From Nisaea denitrificans DSM 18348 (GTDB taxonomy: Bacteria; Pseudomonadota; Alphaproteobacteria; Thalassobaculales; Thalassobaculaceae): a stretch of DNA of 64,000 nucleotides. The stretch lies in assembly GCF_000426505.1 (NCBI RefSeq), contig NZ_KE384531.1:62001-126000 (forward strand). The letters are read 5' to 3'. Made by a program: the position numbers and the translations under genes. Below, in pieces: positions 55,394-64,000 of the stretch. The stretch's first letter is position 1; the number at the start of each line of letters is the position of its first letter. The notes under the pieces are model-generated. The model saw only the letters and a list, made by a program, of their open reading frames with translations, did not search any database and was not told the DNA's origin.

Positions 55394-56599
55394 ATGCAGT
55401 TATCCGAGGCTTTATCGCTCGCGATTTCACACCAGAATGCCGGCCGTGATCAGGCGGCTGCGGATATCTATGACCGGATTCTGGAAATCGACCCCGGCAA
55501 TCCGCCTGCAGCCACGCTGCGCGCCCGGATTCACCTGAAACGGGGCGAGCTTGAAGATGCCGACAGACTGACATCTGCGGCGATCCGCAGCGCGCCGGAC
55601 TTCATGCAGGCGTGGAATGCGCGCGGCGATGTTCTGGATGCCCGCCAGCAGCCGGATGCTGCGACGGCAGCCTGGCGTCGTTCCCTGATGACCGACCCGG
55701 CCAATACCGGCCCATTTGTCGGCATCGGCAATCAGTTACAGCTGGATAAGAAAACGGGTGCGGCGGCGCGCGCTTATGCCCGGGCACTGATTGGGCAGCC
55801 GGGAAATGTCGCGGCGGCGAACAATCTGGCCCAGGCATTGTTGATCGAAGGTGATGTGAAGGGCGCGTTGGTGGCGACGGAGCGTGTGCTGGAGCGTCAC
55901 CCCACTCATGTCCGGGCGACGGCCTACCAATCCATAGCACTTGAGGAACTCGGGCGGTATGACGAGGTTGACCGGTTGATCGCCCAAGGCAACGCGACCC
56001 GACCAATCCGCTTCCCCGTGCCTGCAGGTTATGCGGATCACGCGGAGTTCAACGCGGCGCTGTCTGAGGAAATACGCAACCACCCGAATATCTCCGGCGA
56101 GCTTGATCCGCTGCGCCGGGCGATCCGGGGCGGCGCCTTTGTGCCGCAGCTCTTTGACCATAAAGGCCCGGCCATTGCCGCGTTCGAGCGTATGCTGTCG
56201 GAAGGCCTCAATGAGTATATCGCCGGTTTGGCGAAGGACCGGTCGCATCCATTCTTCGCCCGTATTCCGGAGCGCTATGCCGTCAATATCTGGGCCAATA
56301 TCCTTGGCGACGAAGGGCATCAGAGCGCCCATATCCATAATGCGGGCTGGCTCAGCGGGACCTATTACGCGGCAATCCCGGAGACGGTGTCGCCTGACGA
56401 TGAGGAGCGGGCAGGGTGGCTGGAGTTCAATCGGCCGGGCTATGGCATTCCCCATCGCGGCACGCGTCCGCTCGACGCGGTCTGTCCGGAACTTGGCATG
56501 GCTGTGGTCTTTCCCTCCTATGTCTGGCACAGCACGGTGCCGTTCCGGGGCGGCGGAGAGCGGATCAGCATTGCATTCGACCTGCATGTCGATGACTGA
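55394..56599 (+). CDS. TPR protein with putative 2OG-Fe(II) oxygenase domain
   Basis: 401 aa from ATG 55394 (GGGGAG upstream). Residues 5-195 are TPR-like repeats (AISHQNAGRDQAAADIYDRI, ALLIEGDVKGALVATERVLE). The C-terminal ~200 residues resemble the PF13759-type putative oxygenases: RYAVNIWANILGDEGHQSAH, IHNAGWLSGTYYAAIPE, GWLEFNRPGYGIP and VVFPSYVWHSTVPFRGGGER with the final SIAFDLHV. The HxH, WHS and RISIAFD features are the expected Fe- and 2OG-binding positions. Substrate unknown. The TPR-methyltransferase gene follows 3 bp later. Confidence 0.82.
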   Translation: MQLSEALSLAISHQNAGRDQAAADIYDRILEIDPGNPPAATLRARIHLKRGELEDADRLTSAAIRSAPDFMQAWNARGDVLDARQQPDAATAAWRRSLMTDPANTGPFVGIGNQLQLDKKTGAAARAYARALIGQPGNVAAANNLAQALLIEGDVKGALVATERVLERHPTHVRATAYQSIALEELGRYDEVDRLIAQGNATRPIRFPVPAGYADHAEFNAALSEEIRNHPNISGELDPLRRAIRGGAFVPQLFDHKGPAIAAFERMLSEGLNEYIAGLAKDRSHPFFARIPERYAVNIWANILGDEGHQSAHIHNAGWLSGTYYAAIPETVSPDDEERAGWLEFNRPGYGIPHRGTRPLDAVCPELGMAVVFPSYVWHSTVPFRGGGERISIAFDLHVDD

Positions 56600-56602
56600 G
56601 CA

Positions 56603-58447
56603 ATGATGGTCTCCGATCCGATGGTGCGGCTGCGCGAGGCATCGGCCTTGATGCGGCAGGGGCGCGCTGGAGCGGCGGCCGAGATCTTCGCCGAGGTTGC
56701 GCGCGCCAACCCCCGTCAGCCGGAACTCCAGAACAATCTCGGGGTTGCATTGAAAGCAGCCGGGCGCCTGAAAGAGGCGGCGCAAGCTTATCGCCGCGCC
56801 CTCAAGCTTGCGCCGGACTATGCCGTTGCGGAGGGCAATCTCGCGCGGGTGCTGGGCGCGCTCGGCGATGGTGCCGGAGCGGTGCGGCATTTCGAAAGCG
56901 CACACCGGCGTGCCCCCGACGCAGGGTATCTGGTGGAGATGCTGGATGCGCTTGCCAGTCTGCGCTTCACAAGCCCGGATGCAAAAACGAAGGCTCTGAT
57001 GTCCAGCCTGTTTGCACGTCGGGATATTGATCTGCAGCGGCTGGCTCCGGCTGCCTTATCCCTTGTGCTCGCGAATAAAGCCTATGCCAAAGGAGCGGAC
57101 ACGGCCTGGCGCTGGCTACGCGAGGATGGTGATGTCCCTCCGCCTTTTCCAGATGATCCGTTGCTGGAGCTTCTGCTTGTCTGGACCACGCTGCCTGATC
57201 CACGGCTGGAAGCCTGGATGACCGCAGAGCGTCGTCGGTTGATGCTCGAAGGAGTGGGCGCGGCGAAAACAGGCACGCTTGCCGCTCTGGCGTTGCAGGC
57301 GATGACTGCGGAATATGCCTGGATGGAAGCGGCGGATGAATCCCAGGCGGTAGCCGCGTTTCTTTCACAGGATGCGCTTAACCTGGAACAAGCGCTGTTG
57401 ATTACCCTGTACCGGGATCCGGCGAGCATTCCGGCCGCGATCAAAGCTCTGAGGGATGGCGCAGAGGGCGGCACGGCAGCGCTCGTATTCGAGCGAGCGG
57501 TCACGGAGCCGACGGCGGAAAAGGTGCTGGCGGGCGCACTGCCCGCGCTGACCCCGATGGGCGAGGATGCGACTTCGGAGAGGGTGCGCGATCAGTACGA
57601 GATCCATCCTTATCCGCGTTGGCGCAGTGTCGACGGCCAGATCCGGCGCAAACCGCTGGATGCTCATCTTCGTGAGCGCTTTCCGGCCATCCGGTTTGAC
57701 AGCATCGATACGGCCCGTCCAAGGCTGCTGGTTGCCGGTTGTGGTACCGGGCGGCATGCAATCCAGACAGCGGCGCGTTACGAGGGCGTCGAGGTCACGG
57801 CTATCGATCTCAGCCGCCGGTCGCTCGGCTATGCGGCGCGCATGGCAGAGGGGCTGGGGCGCACGAACATCCGCTTCGCCCAGGCCGATATTCTGGGACT
57901 GGGCGCCCTCGAGGAGCGTTTCGATGTGATCGAGTGCTCCGGCGTGCTGCACCATATGGCGGACCCGATGGCGGGCTGGAAAGCCCTGCGCGGTTTGCTG
58001 AAGCCGGGCGGCCTTATGCGGGTCGCGCTTTACAGTGACATCGCCCGTGCCCGTTTCGCCAAATTGCAGGCAGAGATCGAGGCTAAAGATGAAGCCGGGA
58101 TTTCGGCGGAGATTCGTCGTCGTCGGAACGAGATTCTGAAACTCGGGGAAGACGACCCGGCCGCTATTGTCTGGCAGACCGGTGATTTCTACTCTCTGAG
58201 CGGCTGCCGGGACCTGCTCTTTCACCGGCGCGAGGTGCGCTATGGCTGGCCGGAAATCGGTGCGGCTATTGCGGAGCTGGATTTGAATCTGGTTGGGGTC
58301 GAAACTGCGACGGCGGCTCTGAAGGCACTTTACCGGGAGCGGTTTCCGAACGATCCGGCGGCAACGAGCCCGGCCAACTGGGATGTGCTTGAGCGGGAAT
58401 ACCCGGACAGTTTTCTGGCGATGTACCAGTTCTGGTGTCAGGCCTGA
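56603..58447 (+). CDS. TPR protein with C-terminal SAM methyltransferase domain
   Basis: 614 aa. N-terminal TPRs (SALMRQGRAGAAAEIFAEVA, NNLGVALKAAGRLKEAAQAY, YRRALKLAPDYAVAEGNLAR) are followed by a helical middle and, from about 330, a methyltransferase: RDQYEIHPYPRWRSVDGQ, LLVAGCGTGRHAIQTAAR (motif I), VTAIDLSRRSLGYAARMAEG, and FDVIECSGVLHHMADPMAGW. The DQYEIHPYPRW start is typical of TPR-methyltransferases of unknown substrate. The gene starts 3 bp after the TPR-oxygenase, so the pair is likely co-translated and may modify the same protein or glycan. Confidence 0.85.
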   Translation: MMVSDPMVRLREASALMRQGRAGAAAEIFAEVARANPRQPELQNNLGVALKAAGRLKEAAQAYRRALKLAPDYAVAEGNLARVLGALGDGAGAVRHFESAHRRAPDAGYLVEMLDALASLRFTSPDAKTKALMSSLFARRDIDLQRLAPAALSLVLANKAYAKGADTAWRWLREDGDVPPPFPDDPLLELLLVWTTLPDPRLEAWMTAERRRLMLEGVGAAKTGTLAALALQAMTAEYAWMEAADESQAVAAFLSQDALNLEQALLITLYRDPASIPAAIKALRDGAEGGTAALVFERAVTEPTAEKVLAGALPALTPMGEDATSERVRDQYEIHPYPRWRSVDGQIRRKPLDAHLRERFPAIRFDSIDTARPRLLVAGCGTGRHAIQTAARYEGVEVTAIDLSRRSLGYAARMAEGLGRTNIRFAQADILGLGALEERFDVIECSGVLHHMADPMAGWKALRGLLKPGGLMRVALYSDIARARFAKLQAEIEAKDEAGISAEIRRRRNEILKLGEDDPAAIVWQTGDFYSLSGCRDLLFHRREVRYGWPEIGAAIAELDLNLVGVETATAALKALYRERFPNDPAATSPANWDVLEREYPDSFLAMYQFWCQA

Positions 58448-58451
58448 CGCG

Positions 58452-58682
58452 CTAGCGGTCTTTGCGTTCTTCCATTGCCCGGGCGAGATCGAGCAACTCA
58501 CCTTCGTCGGGAACCTCGTTTGTCTGCAGCCGGTAATCGCCACCGAGCCAGCGGCCGAGATCGATGGTCTTGCAACGGTCCGAACAGAATGGCCGGAATT
58601 CGGTCACCATCGGTTTGCCGCAGATCGCGCAGCCGGCCTTGCGCTTGCGCTTCTTTTTGTCGAACGTGCTGATATCGCCCAT
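58452..58682 (-). CDS. yacG: DNA gyrase inhibitor YacG
   Basis: 76 aa. The YacG zinc finger is complete: CAICGKPMVTEFRPFCSDRC then KTIDLGRWLGGDYRL. In Escherichia coli YacG binds gyrase GyrB and inhibits it. It is the last gene of the hisG-to-yacG minus-strand run, 17 bp after the RNase gene. Confidence 0.93.
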   Translation of the reverse strand: MGDISTFDKKKRKRKAGCAICGKPMVTEFRPFCSDRCKTIDLGRWLGGDYRLQTNEVPDEGELLDLARAMEERKDR

Positions 58683-58699
58683 GGACCCGTTCCCCCGTT

Positions 58700-60010
58700 T
58701 TATCGCCGCGCCGGGCCGATTTCGATCTGGTCCAGCCGGAATGCCGGATCGGGCGTCAGTTTCAGGAAACCGCCCAGTTTGTCTTTTGTCTCTCCGAGAG
58801 CCTTGCGTCCGGGTCCGTCAAGCCAGTCCGCTACGTCCTGAGCGCAGATCATTTCCGGCTGCGCGATGCCCTGCGTTTCACGCAGCAGCCGGCGCAATGC
58901 TTCAAGCGCAATCGTGGCGGCGCGCGGGTGCTGCTCGACGGGGCGCATCATATCGTCGCGCAGCGACCGTCCGGTCCGGGTCACGGTGATTTCCAGCACA
59001 CCGCTCCGGGTCCAGCCGAGCACCTGCGGAGGTTGTTCCTGCATCAGGGACGGCCAGTCCTCAAAAGCGGCCTGCATCGCTTCAGCGACACGGTCCCGGT
59101 CCGATTTCAGCGGAAGTTTCGGGAAATCCACCAGAACAAGGCCTGAGAGGCGGCGTAGCCGGATCTCGGCGGCAAGGTCTCCGGTCATGCCTTCGAAAAG
59201 CTGGGGCCAGGCCTTCAGGCTGGCCGAAGCCCCCGCGATGTCTACGTCGATGGCGACCAGTGCTTCTGTCTCGTCGAAGGTGAGCGCAATGCCATTGGAG
59301 AGTTGCAGGCGGCGTGCAAGCGCCCGGTCGATCTGGCTGTCGATATCCTCTTCAACGAAGAGCGATCCGTTACTGCTTTCCGCAAGCGCGGCGCTGGGGA
59401 AGGCTGTTCGGATCCGGGACTCAAGGTCAGGTGCCGCACGTACAATTTTAGGGCCGTCGCCTGCGGCAAGCGCATCGTCGACCGCTTTCCATTCGGTCAG
59501 CAGCGCGGTCAGGTCGGTAATCAGCTGAATATCGTCGGCTTCGGCGGCTTTTGCTGAGACCAGCAGGCCGATGTCGGGTGGCAGGAGTGGCTGCAAAAGG
59601 GCTTTCAGCCGTTCCCGCTTGCCTTTGGCTTTGAGTGTGCCGGCGATTGCAAATTCGGGCTCGTCCGGCCGCAGACTGACAAACCGTCCCGCAAGCACGA
59701 TCTGCCGTGCTGCCTGAGGCTGTTTGCGCCCTGCGGCGTCGGTCGTCACCGTAACGGCGACGAGTGAACCTTCCGGCGGCGGCGCCTTCTTGCCGAGCTT
59801 CAGGAACGCCTCGCCATGGCCGAGATCGACGAAGGCTGCGTTCAGCTCTGGCCGGACGGCGGTAACGCGGGCAATAACGATTTCGCCGGCCCGCCGGGCC
59901 GCGCCACCAATACGGTCGATCCATAGGTCGGTCAGTGTGCCGTCCGCGAGCCCGGCAATCCGGGTCTCGCCAGGCGAGCGGTCGATGATCAGGCGGTCGG
60001 GGTCATGCAT
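58700..60010 (-). CDS. Ribonuclease E/G family protein
   Basis: 436 aa from ATG 60010, overlapping maf by 8 bp; longer frames are shadows. An S1-like start (LWIDRIGGAARRAGEIVIAR, AAFVDLGHGEAFLKLGKKAP) leads into the RNase E/G catalytic part (IALTFDETEALVAIDVDIAG, LVLVDFPKLP). It is shorter than Escherichia coli RNase G (489 aa) and lacks the large C-terminal scaffold of RNase E. Likely acts in rRNA/mRNA processing. Neighbours maf and yacG are its usual partners in alphaproteobacteria. Confidence 0.9.
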   Translation of the reverse strand: MHDPDRLIIDRSPGETRIAGLADGTLTDLWIDRIGGAARRAGEIVIARVTAVRPELNAAFVDLGHGEAFLKLGKKAPPPEGSLVAVTVTTDAAGRKQPQAARQIVLAGRFVSLRPDEPEFAIAGTLKAKGKRERLKALLQPLLPPDIGLLVSAKAAEADDIQLITDLTALLTEWKAVDDALAAGDGPKIVRAAPDLESRIRTAFPSAALAESSNGSLFVEEDIDSQIDRALARRLQLSNGIALTFDETEALVAIDVDIAGASASLKAWPQLFEGMTGDLAAEIRLRRLSGLVLVDFPKLPLKSDRDRVAEAMQAAFEDWPSLMQEQPPQVLGWTRSGVLEITVTRTGRSLRDDMMRPVEQHPRAATIALEALRRLLRETQGIAQPEMICAQDVADWLDGPGRKALGETKDKLGGFLKLTPDPAFRLDQIEIGPARR

Positions 60011-60623
60011 GGCTCCCACCGTAGCGGAAGCCGAGCCCGGCCAAAAGAGCATGGGTTTCATAAAGGTCGAGGCCGACCACGTTCGAATGGGAACCGGAGA
60101 GCATGCGGATATAGATCGCTGCCATGCCCTGAATGGCATAGCCGCCAGCCTTGCCGTCCCATTCGCCGGACGCGATATAGCTGTCGATTTCCATGTCGGT
60201 CAGCCGTTTGAAGGCGACCGTCGTGGTGGCGATCCGGCTGCGTGTCTCACCACCGGGTGCGATCAGCCGAATTGCACCGATGACCTTGTGACGGCGGCCG
60301 GAAAGGTGCCCGAGGCATTTGCGAGCCTCGGCCTCTGTCTCGGCTTTAGGCAGGATTCGGCGCCCGCTGGCGACAACGGTGTCGGCGGCCAGAATGAAAG
60401 CATCAGGATGCGCGGCTGCGACCGTGTTGGCCTTTTCCCAGGCAACGCGTTCGGCATAGGCATCCGGCAATTCGCGGGGCTTCGGGGTCTCGTCGATATC
60501 GGCGGGACTGACGGCATCTGGGACAAGCCCGATGCGGGCGAGCAGATCCAGCCTTCGCGGCGAGGCGGAGGCCAAAACGAAATGCGCGCCGGAAGGGGCG
60601 CGCAATCGAAGGGGGCCAGACAT
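60003..60623 (-). CDS. maf: Maf family nucleotide pyrophosphatase
   Basis: 206 aa from ATG 60623 (AGAGG upstream); GTG 60632 is an in-frame alternative. Maf blocks: FVLASASPRRLDLLARIGL, AWEKANTVAAAHPDAFILAA then DTVV, ETEAEARKCLGHLSGRRHKV and GEWDGKAGGYAIQGMAAIYI. Hydrolyses non-canonical nucleoside triphosphates. Located between infA and the RNase gene. Confidence 0.94.
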   Translation of the reverse strand: MSGPLRLRAPSGAHFVLASASPRRLDLLARIGLVPDAVSPADIDETPKPRELPDAYAERVAWEKANTVAAAHPDAFILAADTVVASGRRILPKAETEAEARKCLGHLSGRRHKVIGAIRLIAPGGETRSRIATTTVAFKRLTDMEIDSYIASGEWDGKAGGYAIQGMAAIYIRMLSGSHSNVVGLDLYETHALLAGLGFRYGGSHA

Positions 60624-60642
60624 GGCCGTCACCTCTGAAGAG

Positions 60643-60861
60643 TTACTTGAAGCGGAAAGTGATACGACCTTTGGTCAGATCGTACGGGGTCATTTCCACG
60701 TTCACCCGATCACCGGCCAAAACCCGGATCCGGTTCTTGCGCATCTTGCCGCTGGTATGGGCGAGCACTTCGTGTTCATTGTCCAGCTTCACCCGGAACA
60801 TAGCGTTCGGAAGGAGTTCCGAAACGGTCCCGGAAAATTCAATAACGTCTTCTTTCGGCAT
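60643..60861 (-). CDS. infA: Translation initiation factor IF-1
   Basis: 72 aa from ATG 60861 with AAGGAGCAGG just upstream. [40 protein letters not shown] and [20 protein letters not shown] give a complete S1/OB-fold IF-1. 19 bp separates it from maf. Confidence 0.98.
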   Translation of the reverse strand: MPKEDVIEFSGTVSELLPNAMFRVKLDNEHEVLAHTSGKMRKNRIRVLAGDRVNVEMTPYDLTKGRITFRFK

Positions 60862-60957
60862 TCCTGCTCCTTCAAGTCTTAAAAGTCGGGCAACTAAGTG
60901 CGCCGTGGAGTGCAGCGGGTCAAGGCCTTTTCTGAGCATGACCGGGCTGCGCACGGG

Positions 60958-61458
60958 TTATTCAGCTGTTTTGTTTTCATCCAGCAGCGCCGCGAACCGC
61001 TTCCTGATGCGCCGCATCAGCTCATCGCGAACCTGCCGGTACGCGTCGAGACGCACGTCACGCGAGCCTTCGATGATGGTGGCGTCCAGCATTGGCCAAT
61101 ATTCGATATCGCACGCCATTGTCCGTGTCATTTCGATGGCCCGGTGTTGTGCTTCCGGTGACAGCGAGACGATGACATCGAAGAAATCGTCCTCCATCTG
61201 ATCGAAACTCTTCGGCGCGTGGCGCGAGATATCGATACCGACTTCCTTCAGAACCTCGACTGCAAAGGGATCGAGATCGCCATTCCGCACGCCGCAGGAA
61301 TCCACATAGGCCTTCATGCCGATCAGATGCTTCATGATCGCTTCGGCCATGGGTGAGCGGACGGCGTTCTGGGTGCAGGCGAACAAGACCGCGCTCGGCT
61401 CATCGATGGGCTCGCCCAGAGGTGACGGGGCGTCGGGGGGTGAGGGGCGATCCGTCAT
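60958..61458 (-). CDS. Low-molecular-weight phosphatase / arsenate reductase-like protein
   Basis: 166 aa from ATG 61458; a longer frame runs into UPF0262. The loop VLFACTQNAVRSPMAEAIMK has the CX5RS phosphatase signature (Cys near residue 29), and the C-terminal acid region contains DVIVSLSPEAQHRAIEM. It is most like the LMW protein tyrosine phosphatase-related proteins that sit between UPF0262 and infA in alphaproteobacteria. Phosphatase versus arsenate-reductase activity cannot be told from sequence. Confidence 0.85.
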   Translation of the reverse strand: MTDRPSPPDAPSPLGEPIDEPSAVLFACTQNAVRSPMAEAIMKHLIGMKAYVDSCGVRNGDLDPFAVEVLKEVGIDISRHAPKSFDQMEDDFFDVIVSLSPEAQHRAIEMTRTMACDIEYWPMLDATIIEGSRDVRLDAYRQVRDELMRRIRKRFAALLDENKTAE

Positions 61459-61465
61459 GTCCGGC

Positions 61466-61990
61466 TCAGCCCCGGATATGAAGAACGCAGATGAGGGTAA
61501 AGAGCCGCCGGGCGGTATCAAAATCGATATCGACCTTGCCGGACAGCCGTTCCATCAGAAGCGTCGAGCCATCGTTATGAAGTCCGCGCCGCCCCATGTC
61601 GATGGCCTCGATCTGGGACGGGTTCAGCCTTTTGATGGCGTCGTAATAGCTCTCGCAGATCTTGAAATAGTCCCGTACCACGCGGCGGAACGGCGACATC
61701 GCGAGCCAGATCTGGTAATTGCCACCCCGCTCCGGGTCGGTGATGTCGAACAGCAGGCGATTTTCCTCGATCCGCAATCTCAGCTCGTAGGGACCGCCCT
61801 GATCGTCGCCGGCCGGGGCAAAGCAGTTATCTTCCAGCAGGTCGTAGATTGCGACGGCGCGCTCGTGCTCGACCTCGGGACTGCGCCGGATTACGGCCGG
61901 TTCATCAAGCTCGATCTTGGAAATGCGGGCATTGGCGCGGCCCGCATCCTCGTCTTCCTCGATCGGGCCGTCGCCGAAATCGCGCGCCAT
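61466..61990 (-). CDS. UPF0262 family protein
   Basis: 174 aa from ATG 61990; a TTG upstream lies over the hisD end. [59 protein letters not shown] and [20 protein letters not shown] are characteristic of UPF0262, an alphaproteobacterial family with no known function. It follows hisD by 13 bp. Confidence 0.92.
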   Translation of the reverse strand: MARDFGDGPIEEDEDAGRANARISKIELDEPAVIRRSPEVEHERAVAIYDLLEDNCFAPAGDDQGGPYELRLRIEENRLLFDITDPERGGNYQIWLAMSPFRRVVRDYFKICESYYDAIKRLNPSQIEAIDMGRRGLHNDGSTLLMERLSGKVDIDFDTARRLFTLICVLHIRG

Positions 61991-62003
61991 GGCTTGATGC
62001 CGC

Positions 62004-63305
62004 CTACTCGGCGGCTGCTCCAAGACGGATAGCGACGGAACGAGCGTGGGCGCCGAGCCCTTCCGCTTCCGCCAGGGTTACGGCGGCCGGGCCGATCGCG
62101 GCGAGACTGGCCGGATCGCATTTCACCCAGGTGGTCCGCTTCAGGAAATCCAGCACGCCAAGGCCGGAGGAAAAGCGCGCGGTCCGAGCCGTCGGCAGCA
62201 CATGGTTCGGGCCGGCGACATAATCGCCGATGGCTTCCGGTGTGTGGCGGCCAAGGAACATGGCCCCCGCGTGGCGGATCTTCGCTGCCATGGCATCCGG
62301 ATCGGAGACGGCAAGCTCCAGATGCTCCGGTGCCAGCCGGTCCACCAATGGGATTGCGTCCTCAAGATCCTCGACCACAATGACCGCACCATGGTTGTTC
62401 CAGCTCGCGGCCGCGATATTGGCGCGGGGCAGGGTGGAAAGATGCTCGGAAATCGCCGCCTCGACCTTGCCGGCGAATTCAGCGTCGTCGGTAATCAGGA
62501 TCGACTGGGCAACCTCGTCATGTTCTGCCTGGGACAGCAGATCGATGGCGATCCATGAAGGATCGTTCTCGGCATCCGCGACCACCAGGATTTCCGACGG
62601 GCCGGCGATGGAGTCGATGCCGACCTTGCCGAACACCTGACGCTTGGCCGCGGCGACATATGCGTTGCCGGGGCCGATGATCTTGTCGACCGGCTTTATG
62701 CTCTCGGTGCCGTAAGCCATCGCGGCCACGGCCTGAGCGCCGCCCACCCGGTAAATCTCGGTAATCCCGCCAAGCTCGGCGGCGGCAAGCACCAGCGGAT
62801 TGATCTCGTTACCCGGTGTCGGCACCATCATGACCCGGCGTGGCACGCCCGCGACCTTGGCCGGCATGGCGTTCATCAGCACGGAGCTCGGATAAGCGGC
62901 CTTGCCGCCCGGCACATAGAGGCCGACCGCATCAACCGGGGTATGCCGCAGGCCGAGGCCAACGCCGTCCGCATCCGTATAGTCGATGCTTTCCGGCAGT
63001 TGCGCCTTGTGAAAAGCCTCGATCCGCTCCGCTGCCTTTTCCAGTGCGGCAAGTGTCCCGGCGGAACAGGCGGAACGCGCGCGTGCGATTTCTTCGGCCG
63101 AGATGGCAATCCCAGTTTCCGCCAGATCGATATTGTCGAACTTGCGGCTGAGATCGATCAGCGCGGCGTCGCCGCGTGCGATTACATCGGCGATAATACC
63201 GGCGACGGTATCGGAGACATCGCTGTCGGTTTCCCGCTTGGAACCGACCAGCTCTTCGAATGCGCCATCGAAATCCGGCGCACCGGCAATCAGTTTACGC
63301 GGCAA
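62004..63305 (-). CDS. hisD: Histidinol dehydrogenase
   Basis: 433 aa. Catalyses the last two steps of histidine synthesis (histidinol to histidine) with Zn and NAD. Seen: [77 protein letters not shown] and [13 protein letters not shown]. Start overlaps the hisG end by 11 bp, indicating coupled translation. Confidence 0.97.
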   Translation of the reverse strand: MPRKLIAGAPDFDGAFEELVGSKRETDSDVSDTVAGIIADVIARGDAALIDLSRKFDNIDLAETGIAISAEEIARARSACSAGTLAALEKAAERIEAFHKAQLPESIDYTDADGVGLGLRHTPVDAVGLYVPGGKAAYPSSVLMNAMPAKVAGVPRRVMMVPTPGNEINPLVLAAAELGGITEIYRVGGAQAVAAMAYGTESIKPVDKIIGPGNAYVAAAKRQVFGKVGIDSIAGPSEILVVADAENDPSWIAIDLLSQAEHDEVAQSILITDDAEFAGKVEAAISEHLSTLPRANIAAASWNNHGAVIVVEDLEDAIPLVDRLAPEHLELAVSDPDAMAAKIRHAGAMFLGRHTPEAIGDYVAGPNHVLPTARTARFSSGLGVLDFLKRTTWVKCDPASLAAIGPAAVTLAEAEGLGAHARSVAIRLGAAAE

Positions 63306-63957
63306 GGGCTGCCTCCCCGATGCGATCGACCAGATCCTTCACAGGGCCCGGCCGAGTTTTCAGGGCGGCCCGGTTGACGGCAAGGCGGGCACTGACGGCG
63401 GCGATCTGTTCGACCTCGACCAGCCCGTTTGCCTTCAGGGTGGAGCCGGTCTCGACCAGATCCACAATGCGGCGGCAAAGGCCGAGACCCGGCGCCAGCT
63501 CCATGGCGCCGTTCAGCTTGATGCATTCCGCCTGCACGCCACGGGCGGCGAAGTGGCGCCTGGTGACGTTCGGGTATTTCGTGGCGATCCGGAGGTGGCT
63601 CCAGTGCTGCGGGTTCTCTTTCGCGGCAAGCTCCGCCGGCTCGGCAACGGCAAGGCGGCAGTGCCCGACATTGAGGTCGACCGGCGCATAGATTTCCGGA
63701 TGGTCGAATTCCATCAGCACATCGCTGCCGGCAATGGCGAGATGAGCGGCGCCGAAGGCGAGGAAGGTCGCCGTGTCGAAACTGCGCACGCGGATGACTT
63801 CAAGATCCGCCTGATTGGTATGAAACTGAAGGCGCCGGGAAGATTCGTTGAAAAAATCGTCCTCAAGCTCAATCCCCGCCCGCTTTAGAATGGGCGTGAT
63901 GGCCTTCAGGATCCGGCCCTTCGGCAGGGCGAGGATCAGTGGCTGGTTCGCGGTCAC
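63295..63957 (-). CDS. hisG: ATP phosphoribosyltransferase, short form (HisG)
   Basis: 220 aa from GTG 63957, 7 bp after AGGAG. First enzyme of histidine synthesis, regulated by histidine. [59 protein letters not shown] and [20 protein letters not shown] are conserved. At 220 aa it is the short class that lacks the C-terminal regulatory domain and normally needs HisZ; hisZ is not in the window. Confidence 0.95.
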   Translation of the reverse strand: MTANQPLILALPKGRILKAITPILKRAGIELEDDFFNESSRRLQFHTNQADLEVIRVRSFDTATFLAFGAAHLAIAGSDVLMEFDHPEIYAPVDLNVGHCRLAVAEPAELAAKENPQHWSHLRIATKYPNVTRRHFAARGVQAECIKLNGAMELAPGLGLCRRIVDLVETGSTLKANGLVEVEQIAAVSARLAVNRAALKTRPGPVKDLVDRIGEAALAA

Positions 63958-64000
63958 CGCGTCTCTCCTGTTTTAGCCCGACAGCCGCCGCCGTGCCCGG

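Noticed and set aside
63973-64000. End of an upstream minus-strand gene (TAA at 63973-63975).
   Set aside because: Only about eight codons are visible, too few to support a gene.

Overview
The window looks like a chromosomal stretch of a free-living alphaproteobacterium, most likely in or near the Rhodospirillales. This rests on high GC, alphaproteobacterial gene orders (lysC-ptsP; hisG-hisD-UPF0262-phosphatase-infA-maf-RNase E/G-yacG-tRNA-Phe; divL-tsaE-amgK-murU-addB-addA-trxA; ppiC-argJ-GNAT-mutT) and a DivL-type kinase with tyrosine in place of the phospho-histidine. I found no rRNA, CRISPR array, prophage or recognisable insertion sequence.

Layout. 1-4.7 kb (minus): lysC, ptsP (nitrogen PTS enzyme I) and a rodZ-like gene cut by the window edge. 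4.8-9.6 kb: ubiG, a DUF1178 gene, an unusual aminotransferase-dehydrogenase fusion coupled to a methyltransferase, and a PAS-like protein. 9.6-19.7 kb: secA and the ppiC-argJ-GNAT-mutT run, separated by an accessory block (a low-GC FkbM methyltransferase, an FMN 2-hydroxy-acid dehydrogenase and an unknown protein). 19.7-26.2 kb: a 5 x 20 bp tandem repeat, an SDR, a periplasmic unknown, a gamma-glutamyltransferase, a membrane adenylate/guanylate cyclase, a GNAT gene flanked by two copies of the cyclase 3' end, and a DUF2268-like protease. 26.2-29.8 kb: an AmmeMemoRadiSam cluster (fused Memo-AMMECR1 protein, AEC transporter, radical SAM enzyme). 29.8-33.0 kb: a BoxR/BzdR-type regulator, a flavodoxin and a benzoate-CoA-ligase-family enzyme. 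33.0-38.3 kb: two small paralogous genes, then a queuosine operon (yhhQ-queA-tgt-queG) preceded by two near-identical tandem hairpins. 38.6-52.7 kb: a PLP decarboxylase, a DUF4286-like protein, then divL-like kinase, tsaE, amgK, murU, addB, addA and trxA with a clear terminator. 52.7-58.5 kb: a PAS protein, a cupin, panC, tRNA-Phe, and a TPR-oxygenase next to a TPR-methyltransferase. 58.5-64 kb (minus): hisG, hisD, UPF0262, an LMW-phosphatase-like protein, infA, maf, RNase E/G and yacG.

Most of the window is housekeeping: histidine, arginine, lysine/threonine, pantothenate and ubiquinone synthesis, protein export, DNA repair, tRNA modification and cell-wall recycling. The parts worth a second look are the AmmeMemoRadiSam locus, the aminotransferase-SDR fusion, the tandem hairpins before the queuosine operon, the duplicated cyclase tail around the GNAT gene, the small paralog pair with TGCA-rich upstream regions, and two AT-rich regulatory islands sharing a CtrA-like motif. 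Functions are assigned from sequence reading only; no database search was run.
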